Shown here in pieces: positions 24,299-34,901 of a stretch of 64,000 nt of DNA. The position numbers and the translations under genes are program-made. Numbering within the stretch: position 1 is the stretch's first letter; each line of letters begins with the position of its first letter. The notes beneath the pieces were generated by a model. That model was given only the letters and a program-made list of their open reading frames with translations, was not told where the DNA came from and made no database searches. This stretch comes from Adineta steineri (taxonomy: Eukaryota > Rotifera > Eurotatoria > Adinetida > Adinetidae), in NCBI GenBank assembly GCA_905250115.1, contig CAJNOI010000156.1:117307-181306 (forward strand). Direction: 5' to 3'.

Positions 24299-25509
24299 AA
24301 AAAAACTTTCATCATATCGTATTATAATGTCTTCATATTGAAGAACATCGACTATTGTTCAACATATTTTATTTCTTTTCTTTATAGTCACTGTGTGCTA
24401 TCTATAATACGAGCAAAAAAAGCGTTTTGTTTTTCTGTACTTCTATAACATAGAGTTATCATCTTATCATATTACTGGCTTTTAGCTTTTTTTTTAATTG
24501 AACGCGCTTATTCAAATTTGTGTGTGGTAGAGTTTTGAAAAAAAAAGATTTTGATTTATAAATATAAATAAATTCTGTTTTCTTAGTATAAGATGATCTT
24601 AAATAGATATAGAAAGTAGATAAATGCGGCATAAGATCAATAAAATCTTAAGATGGTTGCTATAATTGAAGAGGATAATGAGTAAAAAGTTATTACTGTA
24701 ATTAGGCCCCATTATATCGTAGACAGATACGTATAGACGTTGAATATATAGAGAACAGCGATTTATTCATTCAATGTTGTGCCTATTGTGAACAAAGTAT
24801 GACTGTCTGACACTATAATCATTAGTAGAATGTATCTACAAATATTTCGATAATAGCCATTTGTTTTTCTAAATGAATGTGTTATATACAAATCACTGAT
24901 TAACAAGGAAAAAGAGGTAAATATATATTCTACTATTAGCAAAAATCAGTTTGAAACATGTAATATACAGGTCAAGTAATATAACGTAATGGTGAATCAA
25001 TCTAAACAAATATATATTGGTTATATAATTTGACAGTATTTATTGATCTATAAATAAATAATTGTATTAAGTAGTGATGTTCCATACATTCATGTTTTAA
25101 TTCGATAAAATAAAGCTTTTAACTCAAAAAAAATATAACAAAGAACGAAAGAGAATAATTCTTGGACAGTATGTTATCTTTTGATTTCAAATTATATGTG
25201 TAAATCATTTGCAAATGCATATATCTTATTTTTAATTATAGTTGATCTCGTATTCAACAGATATTTCATGTGAAGAAAAAATCGAGTACAACATACATGT
25301 ACATAAAAAAAGCAACTGTTTATCACTATACTATCAAAAAGCGTGCCATGTCAATTAAAAAGATTTTGTTTCATCGTTTAATTGATTTTATATCTTGCTT
25401 TTCTTATCATATGTTTTATACTTTATAAATAACAATTTATTCATCATCTTCTATTTCAAAAGTTTTTTTTTTATAACTCATCATACATGTACTCATTTAC
25501 CTACTAGAA
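24299..25509. other. Intergenic, 1.2 kb
   Basis: AT-rich with no open frame above background, no clear repeats and no RNA gene that I can see. Confidence 0.5.
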
Positions 25510-26765
25510 ATGCAAATACAGCAAATTATTCTTGTTTTGATTATTTTACCATTGATAACTGAAAGTTTTACTTGGTTTCATCATCAAAGACATGTAAAAC
25601 GAGCAACGACAGATGAATGTTGTGTTTCATCTAAATTAAACGTTGCCGCTAAAAAAGCGAATAGTGGTCGAGATTTTTTTCGACGATTATCAACAGAAGA
25701 TGATTCATATAAACTTATTACACCCACAAATATGTGTAATTTAATGCATTATTTTATTCAACAAGCATCACTTAATAATAAGTCAATTTCATTTACGAAA
25801 GGTAAATTAAATAGATGATAAAATTTAAAAAAAAAAGCTCTTTCGTATTTATTTAGGTATGTTTGTTATATTTGATTCAATAAATAAAATATTTGAACGA
25901 TTCATGAAAGCAAAAGCTGAACAAAAAGAAGGTGATGGAGCACAGCATGCAGGTTATTTTAAACGTTTAAAACATATGGGTAGTCAAGCTATTCATGCAT
26001 TAACTAAAAATGCAAAAAAATCAGAATCAAAATCAAAACTTATTGAATCGGATACATTTATTTATGTTCGTGGTGATGAAAGTTCACATTATCATGGTGA
26101 ACGTGGTTCTAAAGGAGATCGTGCACGTGATTATCCTGCATATGGTATGGATATTCCTGGAGCTTGTACGTATTTAGAAAAAAAAACGTGAACTTTTCTA
26201 TAATAGTTTATCTTATTTAGGTATGCCTAGTGGTTTTGGTCATATATTATTTGGTGAACTTCCACAAGTTCGTAGCGATGGTAAATATACCGGTGGACGT
26301 GTTTATATAAAACCTGAATTTTTCGGTATTCGAGAATTAAAACATTTTATTAAACATACTCAATCTTATTTTTCACACGTATCAAGAAAGTATGTATGCC
26401 AATTAAAAGATATGCAAACAAAGCCTGGTTGTTCAAAAGAAGATGCTTTTCGTGAGAATACTGATAAAAAATTATTAGACTCGTGGAAAAATGTTTTAAT
26501 AAAAATTCCAACTGTATGGAATGTTGATGAACAATATATGAAAAATGCAACAAAATATGGTATAGGAGAAATTTATCGACAAGTAAAAGAATTAGAAAAA
26601 GCTGGTCATACTGAAAAAGTAAAAGAATTTCATGAAAAAATGATTAAACAATATGGAGAAGATGATATAAGTGTACGAAAAGGTCGAGAAATCATATTTA
26701 CAACAACAGGATTATTAAAAAGTCCACTTACATGTGAATTATTAAGTAAAATGAAAAAATGTTGA
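25510..26765 (+). CDS. Secreted protein of unknown family, 381 aa
   Basis: Exons 25510-25801, 25857-26165 and 26221-26765 join in phase. A clear signal peptide (IQQIILVLIILPLITESFTW) is followed by a KR-ending basic stretch that could be a propeptide site, then DECC. The central part is basic and helical. The best conserved-looking block spans the second and third exons: FIYVRGDESSHYHGERGSKG, then YPAYGMDIPGACMPSGFGHI, then GGRVYIKPEFFG. Its Gly/His/Tyr-rich character looks like an enzyme or binding site. The C-terminal 120 residues are helical and end in MKKC. I cannot name a family. The dense G-D-R-Y block could be searched against bacterial proteins for a transferred origin. The introns show it is now a normal nuclear gene. 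Confidence 0.72.
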
Positions 26766-26871
26766 TGTAATTAAAAGTTTTATTTTATATAAATAAATAA
26801 ATAACAAGTAGATTCTTGAGCGTGTTGGTGTAATAAAGACATTAAACAATTTCAGGCTATTCAGAAATAGT

Positions 26872-27870
26872 TTATGTACACAAAAGACTAAGAAAGAAAT
26901 GCATAGGATTAAAAAATAAGTAATAATTGATTTGTTTTACATTCACCACGAAATGCTGATTCTCGCAAGTCAACTCAGCAAAGACACAAGAAATGTCAAA
27001 AGTCATACCTAGAAAAAAACCACATTCATTTAATTGGTTTAAAAATAAAATACAATTAACCATAAGTACATCCATTAAGTTCATAAGTCCTTGTTCACTC
27101 ATCGGCATTTGATATTGATGAGTTAAATCAATGTCAGCTAATTTCAAATGATCTATTTTAATAAATTAAATTGTTTTATTTATATAATTATAAAAAAACC
27201 AACAAACTATTACTGTTATAATCAATAAAAATACGATGATTATGAAGACATTAATAGTACTTAACAATTAATAACCATGGCTACATATGTCAATAATTAA
27301 AAATTTACTCAGTTCAATCGATATTTTTACGTTAATAAGTTTAGAGCTAAGTCGGTCACCAAGTCTAAATACATCCATATATCTCTAAAGATCAATAGGA
27401 AGAAATTCCAAATGTGGAATGAATGATTACAATCATTATTATACGATGATTCAAATACTGCATAATTAAATCTAAATAAATAATTAAAAGAAATACAATA
27501 AACGTGAATATTAGTTTAATATTTACTTAATAATATTTTCACGTTGAATTAATTTAAGAATGACTGTTTTCCTTACAACTATTGCTGATAATTCATTTTG
27601 ACGACGTTCATCATAATAATCGACTAGAACATCATCAAAAGTTGATGATTCATCCTCTGTAATATTCAAGTAAATATGAACTTTCAGCTTCTCAGCTAAT
27701 AATTTGATTTTGATTTGTGTCTGATTCTTAATGGATAGACCCTTACCAGGAATAGAAGTGGTAATTCGTATTAATTATTTTTCATCATCTTGTACAAGTG
27801 GAATATTGAAGAAAAAATCCAGGCGAGCTTAAGTCTTTTATTCACCTTCAAAATTGAACTACAATAAGAT
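26872..27870 (-). pseudogene. Decayed minus-strand gene remnant, unknown family
   Basis: Two blocks of protein-like sequence are interrupted by stops. The upstream block, about 27510-27860, reads KGLSIKNQTQIKIKLLAEKL, then VHIYLNITEDESSTFDDVLV and DYYDERRQNELSAIVV, with an in-frame stop just before it. The downstream block at about 26940-27150 has an acceptor, HLKLADIDLTHQYQMPMSEQ, a possible 52-bp intron and FDISCVFAELTCENQHF. No continuous frame joins them, so this looks like a dying gene. I cannot identify it. Confidence 0.4.
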
Positions 27871-28347
27871 AAAATTTTTATTATTATTTATTCTAGCTTT
27901 TTTTCTTTTATAAATAAAATTCATATATTGCCATCAAGTGTCTCAAGAGATTATAACAATTACATTCTCTCATTTATTTATTACTTAAATGTAAACAGAC
28001 AATATGCGTTTAGATGAAAATATTGGTTGTACACTACCATTGTAGAGTTGGTTGTTTCTGGTAACTTATGTGATTACCCAGGTCAAAAGCAACGGCAACG
28101 TTAACAACCGTACACGATGTGAAAACGGTGTAGAACGACAAAAATCGTTGTTGTCTCATCATCGTAATTCGGCATCCCCGAACACGTTAAAATAGTGTGA
28201 AAAACAATGACCGTTTAAAACGCCGATTCCGATGGCCGGAATGATCGTCCTAGGTTACTGTTCTTATCTTGCTTCTTTCTCTTTGAAGAAGTAAATTAAA
28301 CTTGTGAATCCACTCTCCATTTTCTTTATAATTATTTTAGATATAAT

Positions 28348-28975
28348 ATGCAAGATGAGACTGATTTGGTCTTCGCTCTTACATCAAAACCATCAGAAGA
28401 GTTATTCGAAGTAGTAAATATTTCTTTTTAAATAAAATAATGAATAGTATAACATATATATTTATTTAGTATCAAGAGCTGAGAAAAGAAGCACAGCGTT
28501 TGGAGGCCAAGGATGAGCACAACTCAATTAATAATAAAGAAATAAAACGGTTAGGGGTAATACATGACTTCTTGGCTTTGCTTAAGCCTCATTACGGTAA
28601 ACTAAGAAAAACATTTTGGCAAAAAAATATTTTCTCTTACTAGATAAAATCATCAAAAATTCAAAACGAGAAAATGAAGCGTAAGTTTGTTTCTCTTCGT
28701 TACTAATACAACCATATACAGCAGATGCGGATGCTTATCTCTTTCTCTTGGTTTTCTTTTTATTTATGTGTGCTAAATAATCTTTTATCGTACAGTTTGA
28801 AGATCAATCTATATACACAATGCACCCTCAAAATCAAAAATAACAGCCAGCTACAGTTGTTTTTGATCAATATGATTTACTACAAAAACAGACGGAGATC
28901 AATCAAGCATCGAATGCTCCATCGGAAACATTATCTTCCTATGAGAGTATACTATGTGATGATGGTATAGGTAAT
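28348..28975 (+). pseudogene. Small gene or remnant with an internal stop, unknown family
   Basis: Three exons join cleanly: 28348-28413 (MQDETDLVFALTSKPSEELF), 28470-28596 (YQELRKEAQRLEAKDEHNSI, then FLALLKPHYD) and 28644-28680 (IIKNSKRENE). The following exon is uncertain, and the likely continuation at about 28797-28975 carries a TAA before PATVVFDQYDLLQKQTE. The helical, charged start looks real. Either the gene ends early or the copy is dead. No family recognised. Upstream 28060-28260 is a G+C-richer stretch. Confidence 0.4.
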
Positions 28976-29181
28976 AATATAGGTAAATATAGAAGCCTAA
29001 AAATAGTTAGAAAGTTGCGATGAAGAAGAAAGAGTGCAAATGAAGAAGTGATATTTATCTTCCAACAGTGTATCATACTTATTATTCATTTGTCTCTTGA
29101 TTGACGAAAAATTTCATCTTATTCAATTCAGTTTTGTACATTTAGGACCTCATGGTTATGAGAAATTTGATAAAGTATAAC

Positions 29182-29232
29182 AGGGTGTGTGGTGGTGTCT
29201 TCTTCTCCTACACGCACACCCACACCCTCAAG
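29182..29232. repeat. Telomere-like palindrome H6
   Basis: AGGGTGTGTGGTGGTG, core TCTTCTTCTCCTAC, then ACGCACACCCACACCCTCAA. It carries the CCCTCAA terminus and the TTCTTCTCC core seen in other family members. It lies between genes. Confidence 0.75.
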
Positions 29233-30921
29233 TAAATGCTTTGTTCTTCTCTGTTTATCTATTTTTCTTCTTTTATTGTTTTTTATATTGTTTTTCTTTT
29301 TTTGTTCTTATAAATAAAGATATTTGAAGACATGTTTAAAAATAATGTTTTTTTTTCTAACATCTCTTGTCGTAGAAGTAAAAAATATTAATAGGTTGAA
29401 GAAAAACAATAACAGAACTCTTAGCGGATAATCAGCTTAAAAATAAATGAAGCAAGCAATTTATTCCAAATCAATAAAAACATGCTAAATCTCGTAAATT
29501 TTAACGATAGAAATTGAAAATTCGTATTATTTCCCATTTCAGTATCTTGTCTAACGCATTTATCAAATATAATCTAAGATAAGACGTTTTTTTAGCAATT
29601 GATGGACCTTGGAAATCTCTATCAAATGATAAATTTTGTTATTATGTTTGTGCAAGTTTCTTGACTAGGAAATGCGAAACACTGAAAAGCTCGGAAATCT
29701 ATTTTGTCACGAGAAAAAATCACTTTAACAGTGGCAAATCTATAAGGACAAAATGAACTTATGCTCTTTAATACATCATATAGCAATGTGTTAGGTCTCT
29801 CATACTACCTAGATCAACGTCTGAATTAAACCAATACCTGTTGACATAAGAAAAAAATTGAAAAAATAAATATGCAAAAAAATTGCATTCGTTTAAACCT
29901 TTGTCGTAGACTATAAGTACTCAGGCATGAAAAGTTTTTAATCAGTACCAAAGATACATCAATCATATTGGAATTCTTATTTATGACTTTTTATTCCATT
30001 GCATTGCTCTAGTTTTCATGATAGAGAGTGAAAAACAAATATATTTATTGTAAAACATCTAAAACTTATATATTACATTGTAAAGATTCGAATATAGATC
30101 TTATTAAAAGCGTTATAATCGAATGTATAAAATGGTACAATTTGTTTTTTTATTCAACTTTTCTGTCACGACAAAATCAAAGTACTTAATAATTACATAA
30201 AGACTTTTTTAAAACTATTGTTAAGTATTTCCTATTTTTTCACAACAGAATGAATGAATGAATGAAAAAACATAATATGTTGTTTTAAAAGTGGATTTAT
30301 GATGCATACAAGTAAGCTTATAATTGTATATCCACAACATCATGCTTAAATATCAAATCTTGCACAATCAAATACTTTTTGTCAGTTTCTCACTCATAGA
30401 CACATGCATACAGGCTAACTATTTGATATTGTTACTAAACGATACTATGCACATTTTAGTTCGGCCTTTACCTGTTTCATGCTTTCGGTTCATAAACAAT
30501 ATGTTAATATAAATAGAAAGATGGATACAAAAGAATCTATCTCAGATCTGTCTTTTATAGGATAATGTATCATATTCGAAATGTTTTAGAACTTTAGTCT
30601 GTTGGTACTCAGATCTATAGATAATAGAGTTGTTTGAACATTTTGTGTATAAAGTTATTCATTGGTATATTTCACTAATACTGATTAATTCTGTTGCACA
30701 TAGAAAGAGCGAAAGAGTTAATTCAATTTCATTTCATTCACGATTAACAACTAAAGTCTACACAATAATAATTAAAACTATTGGTAATCAATCAAAAATT
30801 TAAAATACAGGTAACTCTTCACTTGTTGGGAAAGACAAATTTGATTTTAATTTAATTTACTCTATTTAGATAAGAATACGCATTTCCATTGAACTACAAT
30901 GAATTTTCTATTTATTCTTAG
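29233..30921. other. 1.7 kb without a gene
   Basis: AT-rich spacer between H6 and the first readable exon of the DEPDC5-like remnant. The N-terminal two thirds of DEPDC5 would be expected here if the copy were complete, but I see none of it, so the copy is truncated. Short tandem GAATGAATGAATGAA occurs near 30249. Confidence 0.5.
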
Positions 30922-31219
30922 TTAATAAAATATGGGCATATGCACGTCTTGTTTTTATGCCTGTATCAAAAGATTATACAATCAGAAATATTGAATCTGG
31001 TCAAACAAAATGTGATAGTCGTGAAGAAATGTCACATGAAGATTTTTTTCTTTATGTTACACATTTTATTCGATTTTATTTATGATTAACAAACTTAATC
31101 GATTACCTATTGGATCAACTGAATGTATACACCCAGTAAAATATAACAAAATTTCATCTTTTTCTTTTAGTTTCTTGATTCATTAACAGATAAAAAACGA
31201 GCTGACCCTCCTAAACGTC

Positions 31220-32305
31220 CAGGGGTGGCGGAACGTGTTAACATCTAGTGAGGCTCAAAAGTAGCTTTTTACATATTAGCATAAGACAATATAAATGAAG
31301 TATAGGTCAGTAGTCGCTGTTAGATTTCTTTTGCTATCATAAAATTAATGCGTTTAAATTATTCCGTCTTCGACTAATCGAGTTTCTAAATTTCTACAGA
31401 AAGATAAAGTTTTCCAAAAAAGATGCAGATCATTTCTTTAACACTACAGTATTGAACCAAAAGAAGTTTGTCTTTTTTCGTTTGATGATATGAATTTGGA
31501 CTTGATTTGATTTGGATCAATTTAATCAAGATTTTCTTTGTAGATATATGGTAGTAAACAATGGTTGGGACGTGATTGATTCATCGAAGAACGAAGTACA
31601 CTTTCTATTCTATTCAAGGCGCTGAATGTAGATTCGGCTGTGACCATCTTAATCGAAATGGTTAGATATAATTTCAATAATTTATGATATTTTTTAAACC
31701 AGGGATGCAGAATCCTCCTTAAAAACGAAAAATTTCCCCCAACGCAGAAAAATGAATTATGTATTTCCCTTCAGTTTTCAAGTAAAACAAATGTTTTTTT
31801 TGAACATTGTTGTTAAAGAAATGAAAAGAGAGAAGAGACTATGATATGCTTAAAAGATACTGTATCCTAATGAACACATCAGATTATTCATGTATAAAAT
31901 AAAATTTTCATCTAAACAAATTTCCTTATTATTTCCTGAAGGAAAAAATTTCAAAGTCAATAATTTTTCGAAAATTTTCCTGAGCGCGCGTTCGCGCAGA
32001 AAGGCTTATTCTGCACCTCTGCTTTAAACATTTATGTATCTATTTGATATGCATTTAAACTTTCACAAATTGTTGAAATTTTTATGATTTGTTTTATGTT
32101 CATTTGTTTTGTTTTAATTACTGATTAACAAAAATCAAAAACCGTAAGAGCTTCGACTTTCAATCGTTCAACATGAATATCAAACATATATGAATGAATG
32201 CGTAAAAAAGATATCAGATTCATAATTTCGGTGAGGCTGAGCCTGTAGAGGCTAAATTTCGGTGAGGCTCAAGCCTCACAGAGCCTCTGGCTTCCGTCGC
32301 CCTTG
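31220..32305. mobile_element. hAT-like non-autonomous DNA transposon (1,086 bp)
   Basis: Flanked by a perfect 8-bp target-site duplication TAAACGTC (31212-31219 and 32306-32313). The ends are CAGGGGTGGCGGAA and, in reverse complement, CAAGGGCGACGGAA: 11 of 14 match and the CA(G) start is typical of hAT elements. Subterminal GTGAGGCTCAAAAG / GTGAGGCTCAAGCCTCAC words recur near both ends. There is no transposase open frame, so it depends on another element. Removing the element and one duplication restores the host exon frame across the site (PPKRQRK). Another element is nested inside. Confidence 0.85.
31700..32021. mobile_element. Nested hAT-like MITE (322 bp)
   Basis: Ends CAGGGATGCAGAAT and, in reverse complement, CAGAGGTGCAGAAT. 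The flanking octamers are TTTTAAAC and CTTTAAAC (7 of 8 match), the expected hAT target-site duplication. There is no coding capacity. A GC-rich self-complementary GAGCGCGCGTTCGCGC lies near its right end (31983-31998). It inserted into the larger hAT-like element, so it is the younger of the two. Confidence 0.78.
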
Positions 32306-34025
32306 TAAACGTCAACGAAAAACTTTGTAATATAAATTTATTTTATTATTTTTCTTGATTTAACTTTTTTATTTTTAGAATTGCAATTGAAACATTTAAA
32401 TTAGTTGATATATTATCTGGTGATAAAGATGCAATAAATAATTGATTAAATTTATTCCGAGATGATCAACAAGGTTTATTACTTGTTAAAGATTCTGTAT
32501 TACCAGAACATACTTTCATTATAATTGAAGTTATTTGATAGTCAATGGAACTTTATCAAGATATACAAAATGAACAAACAACTTTAGATTTATTTCAAGT
32601 AAATTTTCACAATTTTATTTACTGAATGATATATTTAATATTGTACAAATATAGAAACAAGTCTTCGTTTTGGATTTTTTCATTATTATATTTTAACAGA
32701 AAGAACAGAAATTTGTAAATATATTTTAGTTTCTTTTGATTTAAATGATTATGCTAAAGATGAGTTTCATCAAACTCAGACATATATTTCATCAATGTTA
32801 GATTTTGGTGAATGTAAACCAATGCGTTTATTACCAAAATTAATTGATAATCCACAAATAAAAGTTCGAACAACAAGATTTAAAAAAAACATCAATTGTT
32901 CTTAAACGTGATAGTAATATTGATGTTGATCCTAAACATATATGTCAGATAGACGTGAATGGACAACAACACATTATCATTCATTTTATAATCCACATTG
33001 TTTATTTGAACTTGAAATTCGACGGCTTGTTGCTACATTATGTATACTTGGAGATTTAATTACACAATGGTTACAACGTACAGGAATAATACTTAGTTCG
33101 AATCAAGTTGCATTTCATCTTGTATCAATTCCATGTGATCCATTTGCTGAATTTGATGCACTTAGAGGTATTTATATTCAACATAAGATTTACAAATACT
33201 AAAATAAATAAAAAAATAGATAAGAAACTTTTATATTATTTAGGTTCAATTTATATAAAATAAATTTGTTATGTCTTCGTAATAGACTTGCTAATCTTCC
33301 TGATAAAAATCAAATTCGTCGAATAAATATCTTTCAAGAACTTATTCTAAAACGGTTTGTTGAATTTAATTTATTTTCTATTTATTCAATAAAAATATTT
33401 TTAGTTGTGGTTTTATTTTGAATGCTTTTGTAAGTTATAAAAATGAAAAGATTTATTATGTTAATATTATAGTGGTAGTATGTTACTTTATATAATATCA
33501 AATGTTTATAGTGTTCATTATAATAATCGATCAACACGTGTTGTATCGACACGAATATCTTCTGATGACCAATTATTTCTACTTGATTATGGATTTTTAT
33601 TGGTATTGGAATTTTTGTTTAGGAAAAAAATGGCGAAGTTCTCAAACAGGTGAAGAAAAATATCAAGATATTATGTCAGCTGATTTTCGAGCATTTTGTG
33701 TCAATAATAATAATCGTTCAGTTAATTTCTGGAATGAATTAAATGATTTAGCAAATGAAAAAATAAATGAAAAACAACAAAAATCTTCGAATGATAATTA
33801 GTCCAATACAAACCAAAAACCTAGTTTTTCTCTAACTCGTTTTATAATATATATTTTGTGCGTATATTTCAGCAATTGTTATCTATTTTGACTTCTATGA
33901 TAAAACAAAATAAATGGAGTCTTAACATAGTAATAAATTCTTCGAAAAACCAAACTTCATTGATTTTGAATTATTTTATAAGATAAATATTTTTAAAATT
34001 AATTAATAATGTTTTGTATATAATG

Positions 34026-34100
34026 CAGAGTGTGAGTGTGTGCATGAGCAAAGATGTGGAAAGTATAGTCATCTTTCATTCACACATACACCTATCCATT
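34026..34100. repeat. Telomere-like palindrome H11 (degenerate)
   Basis: GAGTGTGAGTGTGTGCATGAGC, a core with GGAAAGTATAG, then CATTCACACATACACCTATCC. The arms are imperfectly complementary and more decayed than in the other copies. Confidence 0.5.
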
Positions 34101-34551
34101 TCAATCAGAGATGTTATTTTTAGAGTTTTGCTTTTGCATATATTGAATATCGAGTTGAATTCATGCATCTTTTTCATGCCTCTTAGTAAAAATACATCGT
34201 ACCGTGATGAGCAAGCCTGCTTTTTATATATTTAATGAGTTTTTATTCTAAAACAGATCGAAATATTCAACAAAGGAACCCTTTCTCATAGATACTTATT
34301 GCGTAGAGAAACAAAGAACGTGATTAAAAGTGAGTCCTGAGAAAGCAGATTATTTAACAGAGTCAAATAAAACAAGACATCAAACTAATCATGACTTATT
34401 CAATGATGTCTATCATTTATTGACGATGATAGTTGATATCTTATTTTCAGTTAAAACACGTCCGATGATTAATGCAGATTTTCATCAATTCTCTTTTCTC
34501 TTTATCACTTTATTCTTCATTGAAATCAAAGATTTTTTTATAAAAATGAAA

Positions 34552-34775
34552 GCGTGTGGGTATGTGTGTGAATGGGTGTAGGTGTTGTATTCTTCTCCAA
34601 CTACACTCACACCCACACCCACACCCACACCCACAGCCACACCCACAGCCACACCCACACCCTCACCCTCACCCACACCCTCACCCACACCCTCACCCAC
34701 ACCCTCACCCACACCCACACCCACACCCACACCTACCCATACCCACACCCACACCTTTACCTACACCCACCCTCA
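34552..34775. repeat. Palindrome H7 with an expanded CCCACA telomere-like array
   Basis: The G-rich arm 34552-34584 (GTGTGGGTATGTGTGTG, then GGGTGTAGGTG) leads to the core ATTCTTCTCCAAC. An unusually long C-rich arm follows, of about 170 bp, made of CCCACA hexamers with CCCTCA and CCCACAGCCACA variants, and it ends CACCCTCAA. CCCACA is the complement of TGTGGG, which I recall as the bdelloid telomere unit. The variants give open frames in several phases, which are not genes. Confidence 0.85.
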
Positions 34776-34901
34776 ACGTTATTCATTGGTAGAACCTAAA
34801 TGCGAAAAAGAGAGCAATGTCGACAGGAAATAGATAAACGTGATACATTTTATTTGTTCCTTTCCTTTAAAACATGCACATTTTAATGTTCATTGTCATA
34901 A

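Larger units (their letters stand above)
30922..33801 (+). pseudogene. DEPDC5: Broken DEPDC5/Iml1-like (GATOR1 subunit) C-terminal fragment
   Basis: Readable blocks follow in the order of the DEPDC5 C-terminal half: IWAYARLVFMPVSKDYTIRN and the ESGQTKCDSREEMSHEDFF region; KLNRLPIGSTECIHP; a GDKDAINN/FRDDQQG block; LRFGFFHYYILTERTE; a DVDPKH-(M)SDRREWTTTHYHSF block; HLVSIPCDPFAEFDALRG; LANLPDKNQIRRINIFQELI; and FLYWNF-like to ADFRAFCVNNNN. In animals DEPDC5 is the GATOR1 subunit that represses mTORC1 through Rag GTPases. The copy is dead: in-frame TGA or TAG near 31080, 32442 and 32536; single- or two-base shifts near 32884, 32938 and 33258; and a 1,086-bp hAT-like insertion at 31220-32305. 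The 5' part is absent. Family assignment rests on remembered similarity. Confidence 0.7.
33802..34901. other. Intergenic, 1.1 kb, holding H11 and H7
   Basis: Between the DEPDC5-like remnant and the large receptor. Apart from the two telomere-like palindromes it is plain AT-rich sequence. An 83-codon open frame at 34330-34581 has no support. Confidence 0.5.

Noticed and set aside
28060..28260. G+C-richer patch as a transposon
   Set aside because: No terminal repeats or target-site duplication found; left unexplained.
30922..33801. Use of TGA/TAG as Trp codons (alternative code)
   Set aside because: Neighbouring intact genes use TGG for Trp and end normally; the same fragment has frameshifts, so decay explains it.
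34485..34833. Overlapping open frames of 75-89 codons in several phases (His/Pro, Thr/His, Pro/Thr, Gly/Val repeats)
   Set aside because: They are translations of the CCCACA-type array; hexamers without stops stay open in most frames.
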